From BS150m-G50 sp964517435 (GTDB taxonomy: Bacteria > CAIWAD01 > BS150m-G50), in NCBI GenBank assembly GCA_964517435.1, contig CAZFEC010000005.1, positions 34,658 through 98,657 on the forward strand: a stretch of DNA of 64,000 bases, given 5' to 3'. The notes beneath the pieces were generated by a model. The model made no database searches and had not been told where the DNA came from. It saw only the letters and a list, made by a program, of their open reading frames with translations. Position numbers and translations under genes: made by a program. Positions 16,288 through 23,539 of the stretch are shown piece after piece (within the stretch, counting starts at the first letter, position 1; every line of letters begins with the position of its first letter).

Positions 16288-17702
16288 AGATGATCATGGG
16301 AGGCAAATTTGTCGACCGTCCGGAAACGATCGATGTACTCAATCCCTACGACGGCAGCCTGGTCGACACCGTACCGCGCGGCACGGCTGAGGATTTGAAG
16401 GAAGCAATCGGTATCGCGGTCAAGGGCTACGAGATCAGCCGCCGCATGCCGTCGCACCAGCGGATCGCCATTCTGTACAAAGCCGCCGCCATCATGAAGG
16501 AGCGGCACGAGGAACTGGCGCGCACTATCGCGCAGGAGGGCTCCAAGACCATCAAGGAAGCCCGCGGCGAGACCACGCGCGCCATCAACACCATCACGAT
16601 ATCGGCGGAGGAAGCGCGACGTCTCGACGGTGAGACGATTCCGTTCGACAGCGCCCCCGGCGCTGAGAACAAGGTCGGCTACTACTACCGCTTTCCGATC
16701 GGCGTCATCGGTTGTATCACGCCGTTCAACGATCCGCTTAACCTGGTGGCGCACAAGCTGGGTCCGGCGATCGCCGGCGGCAACGCCGTCGTGCTCAAGC
16801 CGGCCACTGTCACACCGCTGTCGGCGCTGAAGCTGGCGGAAATCCTGCTGGAAGCCGGTCTGCCGGGCGAGGTGCTTTCCGTGATCACCGGCTACGGCGG
16901 CGAGATCGGCGACGCGCTGGTCACCGATCCGCGCGTACGGATGATCTCCTTTACCGGCGGTGTGGAAGCGGGCGAGGAGATCGCCTCCAAGATGGGTATG
17001 AAGAAGGTCGGGATGGAACTCGGTTCCAACGCCCCGGTCATCGTCATGGACGACTGCGACCTGCCGGAAGCGGTGGAATCCTGCGTCTCCGGCGCCTTCT
17101 GGGCCGTCGGCCAGAACTGCATCGGCGTGCAGCGCCTGTTCGTCCACGCGGCGGTCTACGACAGGTTCCGCGACGACTTCGTGGAGCGCACCAAGCAGTA
17201 CAAAACCGGCTACCAGTTGGATGAAGACACCGACATGGGGCCGATGATCGAGGAGCGGGAAGCCGCACGGGTGATCGAGTGGGTGGAAGACGCCACCGCC
17301 AAGGGCGCCATCGTACTGACCGGCGGCACGCGCGAAGGCACCCTGGTGCAGCCGACCGTGCTGGAGAACATGCCGGAGGACGCCATCCTGCACAGGAATG
17401 AGGTGTTCGGACCCACCGTGACACTCTACCGTTTCGAGGACCTGGACGCGGCGATCGCGATCGCCAACGACACCGACTTCGGCCTGAACGGTGCCATCTT
17501 CACCAACGATGTCAACAACGCCTTCAAAGCGATCCGGGAGCTGGATGTCGGCAGTGTGATGGTGAACGAATCGACCGATTTCCGTGTGGACCTGATGCCG
17601 TTCGGTGGTGTGAAGAAAACCGGTCTCGGGCGGGAAGGCATCCGCTTCGCGCTGCAGGAGATGACAGAACCGAAGGTGGTCTGCTTTAATCTGCGCGGCT
17701 AA
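16284..17702 (+). CDS. NAD(P)-dependent aldehyde dehydrogenase superfamily protein
   Basis: 472 residues. Motifs: GVIGCITPFNDPLNLVAHK, GNAVVLKPA, SFTGGVEAG, GMELGSNAP with the general-base Glu, GQNCIGVQR with the nucleophile Cys, and EVFGPTVTLYRF. It is closest in style to the GapN/lactaldehyde/succinate-semialdehyde group of non-acylating dehydrogenases. GGGGGGA precedes the ATG, which overlaps the hom stop codon. Coupling to homoserine dehydrogenase suggests aspartate semialdehyde as a substrate, but this is inference. An exact TGTATCAC word (16713) encodes part of the nucleotide-binding loop. Confidence 0.88.
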   Translation: MKMIMGGKFVDRPETIDVLNPYDGSLVDTVPRGTAEDLKEAIGIAVKGYEISRRMPSHQRIAILYKAAAIMKERHEELARTIAQEGSKTIKEARGETTRAINTITISAEEARRLDGETIPFDSAPGAENKVGYYYRFPIGVIGCITPFNDPLNLVAHKLGPAIAGGNAVVLKPATVTPLSALKLAEILLEAGLPGEVLSVITGYGGEIGDALVTDPRVRMISFTGGVEAGEEIASKMGMKKVGMELGSNAPVIVMDDCDLPEAVESCVSGAFWAVGQNCIGVQRLFVHAAVYDRFRDDFVERTKQYKTGYQLDEDTDMGPMIEEREAARVIEWVEDATAKGAIVLTGGTREGTLVQPTVLENMPEDAILHRNEVFGPTVTLYRFEDLDAAIAIANDTDFGLNGAIFTNDVNNAFKAIRELDVGSVMVNESTDFRVDLMPFGGVKKTGLGREGIRFALQEMTEPKVVCFNLRG

Positions 17703-17731
17703 CGAACGGTTGCCGTAGTCTTAAAGGCAAT

Positions 17732-17771
17732 GTGATACAAAAAGCCCGCTCCGGTGTTCCGGGGCGGGCTT
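17732..17771. terminator. Bidirectional intrinsic terminator between convergent operons, fused to a GTGATACA word
   Basis: A long stem (AAGCCCGC 17742-17749 with GCGGGCTT 17764-17771, extended by inner CCGG/CCGG and a TGTT loop) lies between the two convergent gene ends. Read leftwards, the stem is followed by TTTTTGTATCAC, so the U-tract of the minus-strand terminator runs straight into the dispersed word (GTGATACA at 17732-17739). Rightwards, the tail CTTCTCTCATTT is weaker. Confidence 0.85.
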
Positions 17772-17774
17772 CTC

Positions 17775-20120
17775 TCATTTATCCTCAAGCTGCAGGCTGA
17801 CGAACTTACCCAGAAAGCGCGCCGCCTGGTCGGCGTTGCGAAAGACCGGAATACCGGCGGCGAAGAACGCGTCCGCATAGGCATCGTAGAGCGAACCGCT
17901 GTCGACGGACACCACGAACGGCTTCCGGGTTTCCCGGGCCAGTCTGGCGGCGATGGCGGGAAACGCCGTCGCGGCGGTCAGATCCTCCCGGTGAGCGTCG
18001 CCGGCGGGGAGGGTTTGCATCGCCGCCGTCAACGGCACGATAGATACGATCGCCAGATCGGTAGCGTCATCCTCCAGCAGCGCCCGCACACAGCCTTCCC
18101 AGACGGCATCGGTTGCCATCGGCGTCACGTCCAGCGGATTGCGGACATCCACCAGCCCGTCCAGGCGTGCCTGCCTGAACACAGTCTCGATTGTCTCACG
18201 CGTCCGAGCGGAGAAGGGTGGTGCGGTGAGGCCGTATTCATGTGAGAAATGCGTACCCTCCAGGTTGTCCGCCATCCCCACCGCCTCAAAACCGGCATTA
18301 CTGATCACGGCAGTGCGGTTGCCCGCTATCGGTTTGACCCGCAGGAAAGCATGCATAATCAAGTAGTGTTCGAAGTCGAGGAAGGTGTCCGCCACTTCGG
18401 CTCCGGCATTCTTCAGTACTTCCTCGCAGACATCGTAGTCCCCCGCGATGGAGGCGGTATGACCACTGGCCGCACTCTGGCCGGCGCTGGTGCGTCCCGA
18501 CTTGTAGACGATCACCCGCTTGCCCGTTGCACGCATCTCCCGCGTGATGCGGGCAAAACGCACACCATCGAGGTCCTGGAAACCTTCCACATAGACCGCC
18601 ACCACATCGACATCCTGATCCGCCATGTACTCCAGGTAGTCCGCCATGGTCAGATCGATCTGATTACCGGTGGAAACAGCCCAGACCGGATCGATGAAGG
18701 GCAGCTTGCTCATGCGGGCGATCATGAAAGCGCCGCTCTGGGAGATGTAGGCGAAACGGGCGCTATCCCCTCCGACGGGACGCGGCAACTTGTACTCCGG
18801 AATGAACAGCGTGTTGAAGTTACCCGGGCGCGAGTAGAGTCCCAGGCAATTGCCCCCGTTCACAACCGGCCCCATGCCGTCGGCGCGTGCCGCGGCGATC
18901 ATCGCCTGTATGGACGATTGGATATCGCCGGTACCCTCCTTTTCACCCAGTCCGCCCGGAATCAGGAGCACCCCGTGCGCCTTGTCGTGCCGGATCAGCT
19001 CCTCCATCACCGCCGGCACCTGGGTAGCGTCCACGCAGACCAGGAACATATCCACTTTTTCCGGTAGATCGGCGATGGTCGTCACGCAGGCGGCGCCGTC
19101 GATTGTATCACAATCGGGCTTGACGAGATGAATGCGCTCCAGCGGGAAGTCGTAGTTGACCAGGTTGCGCAGGATGATGTGGCCGATGTTCATCTTCTCG
19201 GACACGCCGATCATGCCTACCGAACTGGCGTTCAGTAACCGCTCGATATCCCTCTGGGGACGCGGCGCCGCCGCCGGGCGGGCTGGACGAAAACGCAGCA
19301 ATCCATCCAGCGGCACCAGCTTACCGTCGCGGACCAGCAGCGGATTTATCTCCAGCTCTTCCAGCGTCCATTCCGCCGCGGCGCCATCGGTGAAGGTGAG
19401 GGCGAGGTCGCGCCAGCGTCGTAAGGTATCCAGCAGCACGGTGTCGGACACACGCACAATCCCCTCGCGTGTCTGGCCAGCCAGCTTGCGGTACACAACC
19501 GGCTGCTGTACCATCTGCAGCAGATCCGCATCGCCGTCAAGCAGGGCTGCGGCGCGAATCGAGTGTGAACGATAGCGGCGGAAGTGTGCACGGTAAAATT
19601 CAGTGTCGATACCGCCGGCACCGAAAGTCAACACCGGACCGAATTCCCGGTTGTGCTTGAGCCCCAGCAGCAGTTCATCACCGAAGCCGGTGTCGCCGGT
19701 GACAAACTCGACCAGCAGCACACCACGGATGTCACCCGCTACCGCAGCCAGGAGCTCATCGTCGTTCATCGCCCCCCACGCGGCCGGATAGCGCTGCGGC
19801 TGGCGGCGGCAATCAGCAAGCACCTGCCCGGGAGAGCCCGCGAGCAGGTCGGCAACCGCACTGTTTACAGCCTCGGCCTGCTTCTCGACAAAGCGTACAC
19901 CCTCCACATCCGATTTGTGGAGGATACCGGGTGCCATGATTTTCAGAACCACCTGTTCTCCGGCAAAGCCCTGCAGCAGGTCGTCAGCGATTGTATCACC
20001 ACTGCCAATCAAATGAAAACGGGGTGTTTGAAACCCCGCTTCATGCAAAAACTGATAGACTTCGTGTTCCAGCAGAACCCAGCGATCCTCAGACGCCGCC
20101 TGTTGCAGTAGGGACAGCAT
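17775..20120 (-). CDS. ADP-forming acyl-CoA synthetase (acetate-CoA ligase type), fused beta-alpha
   Basis: 781 residues. ADP-forming acyl-CoA synthetases turn acyl-CoA, ADP and phosphate into acid, CoA and ATP. The N-terminal about 280 residues are the ATP-grasp beta part (FVLKIMAPGILHKSDVEGV-like start, LTFGAGGIDTEF, EELEINPLL). Residues about 295-430 are a CoA-binding Rossmann domain (SVGMIGVSEK), and 440-775 the ligase domains with AASGHTASIAG, whose His is the expected phosphohistidine. The usual fused order is alpha then beta; here it is reversed. The start lies three bases after the iorB stop with GGAG overlapping the stop, so iorA-iorB-this gene form one operon. Its role would be substrate-level phosphorylation of the acyl-CoA made by IorAB. 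Confidence 0.88.
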   Translation of the reverse strand: MLSLLQQAASEDRWVLLEHEVYQFLHEAGFQTPRFHLIGSGDTIADDLLQGFAGEQVVLKIMAPGILHKSDVEGVRFVEKQAEAVNSAVADLLAGSPGQVLADCRRQPQRYPAAWGAMNDDELLAAVAGDIRGVLLVEFVTGDTGFGDELLLGLKHNREFGPVLTFGAGGIDTEFYRAHFRRYRSHSIRAAALLDGDADLLQMVQQPVVYRKLAGQTREGIVRVSDTVLLDTLRRWRDLALTFTDGAAAEWTLEELEINPLLVRDGKLVPLDGLLRFRPARPAAAPRPQRDIERLLNASSVGMIGVSEKMNIGHIILRNLVNYDFPLERIHLVKPDCDTIDGAACVTTIADLPEKVDMFLVCVDATQVPAVMEELIRHDKAHGVLLIPGGLGEKEGTGDIQSSIQAMIAAARADGMGPVVNGGNCLGLYSRPGNFNTLFIPEYKLPRPVGGDSARFAYISQSGAFMIARMSKLPFIDPVWAVSTGNQIDLTMADYLEYMADQDVDVVAVYVEGFQDLDGVRFARITREMRATGKRVIVYKSGRTSAGQSAASGHTASIAGDYDVCEEVLKNAGAEVADTFLDFEHYLIMHAFLRVKPIAGNRTAVISNAGFEAVGMADNLEGTHFSHEYGLTAPPFSARTRETIETVFRQARLDGLVDVRNPLDVTPMATDAVWEGCVRALLEDDATDLAIVSIVPLTAAMQTLPAGDAHREDLTAATAFPAIAARLARETRKPFVVSVDSGSLYDAYADAFFAAGIPVFRNADQAARFLGKFVSLQLEDK

Positions 20121-20122
20121 CG

Positions 20123-20698
20123 TTACTCCGCCGCCACGGCCTGGCGGCCCAGCTCGAAGGCGCGATAATTTGTCTCCACCACCTTTTCCCCTTTACGGCT
20201 GAAGAGTTCCTCGATGTAGAAGCGGTAATGCTGCTCCTCCAACGGCAAGAAGTAGGACAGTGCTCCCGCCAGCACGATATTTTGCGATCTGGTACTGCCG
20301 GCCTGTTTGGCCAGCTCCTTGGCGTCGAACAACGAATGGGGATACTTGCCGAACTCCTGCAGAATGGCATCGAGATCGGGATAATTCGGAATGTTGACTT
20401 CAGGTATGGTACTGCTGATGATCCGGCCGTTCCCGTTCAGGTAATCGACATAGCGCAACGCTTCCAGCGGCTCGACCCCGACGATGAAATCAGCCTGTCC
20501 ATGTCCGATCAGGTCGCTGTTGATCGGATCGGGCGAGAACCGAATGTGGGTGTAAACCGCGCCCCCGCGTTGTGACATGCCGTGTACTTCCGATTGTTTC
20601 ACATTCATACCGCTGGCGAGAGCAGCGTTATCCAGCAGGAAGGCTATCGTCAAAATACCCTGTCCGCCGACGCCGGCCAGAATGATATCGCACTTCAT
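20123..20698 (-). CDS. iorB: Indolepyruvate:ferredoxin oxidoreductase beta subunit
   Basis: 191 residues, the usual IorB length. Motifs: IILAGVGGQGILTIA, VKQSEVHGMSQRGGAV and LIGHGQADFIVGVEPLEA, all typical of the gamma-type subunit of 2-oxoacid:ferredoxin oxidoreductases. AAAGGAG of its ribosome binding site overlaps the iorA stop codon. With IorA it would oxidatively decarboxylate aryl- or branched 2-oxoacids to acyl-CoA, reducing ferredoxin. Confidence 0.93.
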   Translation of the reverse strand: MKCDIILAGVGGQGILTIAFLLDNAALASGMNVKQSEVHGMSQRGGAVYTHIRFSPDPINSDLIGHGQADFIVGVEPLEALRYVDYLNGNGRIISSTIPEVNIPNYPDLDAILQEFGKYPHSLFDAKELAKQAGSTRSQNIVLAGALSYFLPLEEQHYRFYIEELFSRKGEKVVETNYRAFELGRQAVAAE

Positions 20699-20708
20699 GT
20701 ATGCTCCT

Positions 20709-22277
20709 TTATGCGTAGAGACAGGGTCGGCGGAAGATGATTACGCTGACACCCTCGTATTCCACTTCCCGGCGGAGAGCGGCTGTATTCTCTTCTTCGT
20801 TCTTTGGCAACGCCTCCAGGATGACGATGTGCTCCTCCGGCACCCCGATCCCTTTAAGCAGCTGCACCAGGTCGTCCTGGGTGATCAGGGACTCCTGCGC
20901 GCCCGTCATCGCCACCGATTCGTTATCGAGGACGATCAGCTTGATGTTGAAATCACCCTTGACGGCGTCCAGCAGCGGCGTGATTCCGGAGTGCGCGAAG
21001 GTGGAATCGCCGATCACGGCAAAAGCGGGACTGACACCCGCGTGATAAGCGCCGTTGGCCATCGAAACACTGGCACCCATATCGACACAGGTGTCGATCG
21101 CTTCGTACGGCGGCAGGGCGCCGAGCGTGTAGCAGCCGATATCGGCAAACACCCTGCCCTGGGGATGGTCCGCCATTACCCGGTTGAGGGCGTCGTAGGA
21201 GTAACGATGGGGGCATCCCTTGCAGAGCTGTGGCGGGCGGTTGGCCATCAGTTCAGGTACCGCGGAATTCAGCTGGAAATCGGGTTCGAAAAGACGACGG
21301 ACATGGTCTTGATTCATCTCGCCGGAAAGCGGAAGGTCACCGGTCAGTTTGCCCCGGATCGGCTTGGACAGTCCGCTGAATTCACCGAGTTTCCGCTCGA
21401 TCACGGGGTTGCCTTCTTCAACGACGTAGATCTCGGAGTAGCGGGAGATAAAATCGTTCAGCGATTTCAGCGGCAGGGGATAGAAACCGATTTTGAAGAT
21501 AGCGTAGTCCCCCGCGCGATCACCGAGGTACTCCATCAGGTAGTTGTAAGCGACACCGTTAGTGATGATGCCGATCCTGGCGCCCGGGTTATGTGTCACG
21601 CAGTTAAACCCGCCTTCCTCGCTGATCCGCTGCAATGCATCGCTTTTCCGTAGTAGTTTGTCATACTGAACGCGGGCGTTGTTGGGCATCAGGACCCATT
21701 GGCAGTGATCTGAGGAAGGATTAAGCGGATTCTGCTCACGCGCAGCGTCGGGGGTGATATTGGTCCGAGAATGCGACAGCCGCGTGACCAGGCGCATCAT
21801 GAGCGGCAACTCCAGCTCTTCGGAAAGATCGAAAGCGCGGCGGGTCCAGTCATAAGCCTCCTGCTGGTTCGCCGGCTCCAGGCAGGGAATGCCGGACATG
21901 TCCGAGTAGTAGCGGCTGTCCTGTTCGTTCTGGCTGGAGTGCATACCCGGGTCATCAGCCACCGCCAGCAACAGTCCGCCCTTGACGCCGGTGATCGCCG
22001 AGTTCATGAAAGGATCGGCGGCGACATTTAGCCCGACATGCTTCATGCAGACCAGAGCGCGTTTGCCGGCGAAGGACATCCCGAGCGCTTCTTCGTAAGC
22101 GACTTTCTCGTTCGCCGACCAGGCGGTATGCAATTGCTGTGACTTGGCATCGTAACGTTGGATGTACTCCAGGATCTCAGTGGATGGAGTACCGGGATAA
22201 GCGTACCCTCCGCTGATCCCCGCATCTATAGCGCCCTGAGCGACGGCGTCGTCCCCGAGCAGCATCATCTGTTTCAT
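20709..22277 (-). CDS. iorA: Indolepyruvate:ferredoxin oxidoreductase alpha subunit lacking the C-terminal ferredoxin domain
   Basis: 522 residues with GGAGGT before the ATG. N-terminal pyrimidine domain (GYAYPGTPSTEILEY, VCMKHVGLNVAADPF) and C-terminal TPP-binding domain (LCKGCPHRYSY, ADIGCYTLGALPPYEAID, GDSTFAHSGI). IorA proteins are usually above 600 residues because a two-cluster ferredoxin domain follows the TPP domain. Here the protein ends with VSVIIFRRPCLYA, exactly where that domain normally begins, with no CxxCxxC series. Electron transfer must then use a separate ferredoxin or another partner. First gene of the iorA-iorB-acyl-CoA synthetase operon. Confidence 0.92.
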   Translation of the reverse strand: MKQMMLLGDDAVAQGAIDAGISGGYAYPGTPSTEILEYIQRYDAKSQQLHTAWSANEKVAYEEALGMSFAGKRALVCMKHVGLNVAADPFMNSAITGVKGGLLLAVADDPGMHSSQNEQDSRYYSDMSGIPCLEPANQQEAYDWTRRAFDLSEELELPLMMRLVTRLSHSRTNITPDAAREQNPLNPSSDHCQWVLMPNNARVQYDKLLRKSDALQRISEEGGFNCVTHNPGARIGIITNGVAYNYLMEYLGDRAGDYAIFKIGFYPLPLKSLNDFISRYSEIYVVEEGNPVIERKLGEFSGLSKPIRGKLTGDLPLSGEMNQDHVRRLFEPDFQLNSAVPELMANRPPQLCKGCPHRYSYDALNRVMADHPQGRVFADIGCYTLGALPPYEAIDTCVDMGASVSMANGAYHAGVSPAFAVIGDSTFAHSGITPLLDAVKGDFNIKLIVLDNESVAMTGAQESLITQDDLVQLLKGIGVPEEHIVILEALPKNEEENTAALRREVEYEGVSVIIFRRPCLYA

Positions 22278-22507
22278 TTTACCTCCGTGAATTCTCTGCG
22301 GCCGCGGTTCACTGTCACCGCAACCCCGGCTGCTGGAAATTATTAGCTGTTAATATGAACATTGACCGGAAGAGAGCAAACAGTATTCAGTACGAAATCC
22401 CGCCGGTGGCTCCAGTGGCGGTTTTGCTTTGCGATTGGTATCGCGCCTGACTAATTTCAATAACCTGTTTATGAACAATCACATCCTGCCGGAACAATGC
22501 TAAGCGC
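22278..22507. promoter_or_regulatory. Divergent intergenic region with possible attenuator-like hairpin
   Basis: The 230-base region between iorA (leftwards) and amgK (rightwards) should hold both promoters. It contains CCGCC (22400-22404) and GGCGG (22417-22421) followed by TTTTGCTTT, which has the shape of a plus-strand terminator although no plus-strand gene precedes it. It could act as an attenuator in the amgK leader. No recognised riboswitch is visible. Confidence 0.35.
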
Positions 22508-23539
22508 ATGACTGCTGAACGCTGGAAGCATAACGAATTATCTCCCGCGCAAGCCACGGAAATACTGCGAGACTGGAAGGAGCCGCTCGATTTCGAGCTG
22601 ATGCCACTCGCGGGTGACGGATCAGACCGGATCTACTACCGGCTCTTGTACAGCGACCGCAGCCGGGTTCTGCTCTGGAATCCACAGCCGTTGCCGGGTG
22701 TGAACGGTCTCAACGACAACGATTCCTTTGCGGTTATCGGCAAGCTGCTGGCAGCAGTCGGCGGTTTTGCCCCGGCTATCTATCAGCAGGACCTCGCTCA
22801 GGGCGTTTTTCTCCTGGAGGACCTGGGCGACGAACAATTGTATCACATCGTACGCCGTTCCGCGGCTGATCCGGAGCTGGCGGAAGCCTATCGCGAAGTA
22901 CTGGGAGATCTGGCACAGATGGTGGAACGTATCACACGGAAACTCGATGCCGGCAAGATCCACAATCCCGACTACGATGCCGGCTTCATGCGCGAGTGGG
23001 AGAGCGGATATTTCCAGCAGCGCCTGCTGCCGTTGTATCCTCAGGTCGAATATGAAACCGCCGCCCTGGATCGCGAACTGGATCAGCTGGCGCAGCGGGC
23101 GGCCGTGAGCAGCGACCGGGTGTTTCTCTACCGCGACTTCCAGTCCAAGAACATCATGCGTCACGCCGGACGTTGGCGCTATATCGACTTTCAGGGCGGG
23201 CGGCTGGGACCCGCCACCTACGATCCGGCTTCCCTTCTGATCGATCCCTATGTCGATCTGGCTCCGGACCTGCAGGAGGAGCTGGTCGAGTACTACCGTG
23301 AATTGCGGGGGGAAGGGGACCGGTTCCGGGAGAACTACGAACTGGTTGCCCTGCACCGCAACCTGCAGGCGCTCGGAGCGTACGGTTACCTCAGCCGGGT
23401 CAAGGGTAAGCCCGGTTTCATCCGTTACATACCGGCCGCGGTCCACGCATTGCAGCGGCGGCTGCGGCATCCCCTCTTCACCGCTTATCCCGTCCTCAAG
23501 TCGGTGGCGGATCAGCTCACTGAGCAGGTGGTTTCATGA
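22508..23539 (+). CDS. amgK: AmgK-like anomeric MurNAc/GlcNAc kinase (aminoglycoside phosphotransferase fold)
   Basis: 343 residues, close to characterised AmgK proteins. Kinase-fold motifs: FLYRDFQSKNIM near residue 207 (catalytic loop, Tyr-Arg-Asp in place of His-Arg-Asp) and YIDFQGGRLGPATYDPASL near 222 (metal-binding Asp), both in the AmgK/COG3178 style. AmgK phosphorylates the anomeric hydroxyl of N-acetylmuramate for UDP-MurNAc salvage. Its stop overlaps the murG start (ATGA), and a MurU-like gene closes the same run, which supports the assignment. The ribosome binding site is weak. Octamer TGTATCAC at 22839 encodes Leu-Tyr-His. Confidence 0.75.
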   Translation: MTAERWKHNELSPAQATEILRDWKEPLDFELMPLAGDGSDRIYYRLLYSDRSRVLLWNPQPLPGVNGLNDNDSFAVIGKLLAAVGGFAPAIYQQDLAQGVFLLEDLGDEQLYHIVRRSAADPELAEAYREVLGDLAQMVERITRKLDAGKIHNPDYDAGFMREWESGYFQQRLLPLYPQVEYETAALDRELDQLAQRAAVSSDRVFLYRDFQSKNIMRHAGRWRYIDFQGGRLGPATYDPASLLIDPYVDLAPDLQEELVEYYRELRGEGDRFRENYELVALHRNLQALGAYGYLSRVKGKPGFIRYIPAAVHALQRRLRHPLFTAYPVLKSVADQLTEQVVS

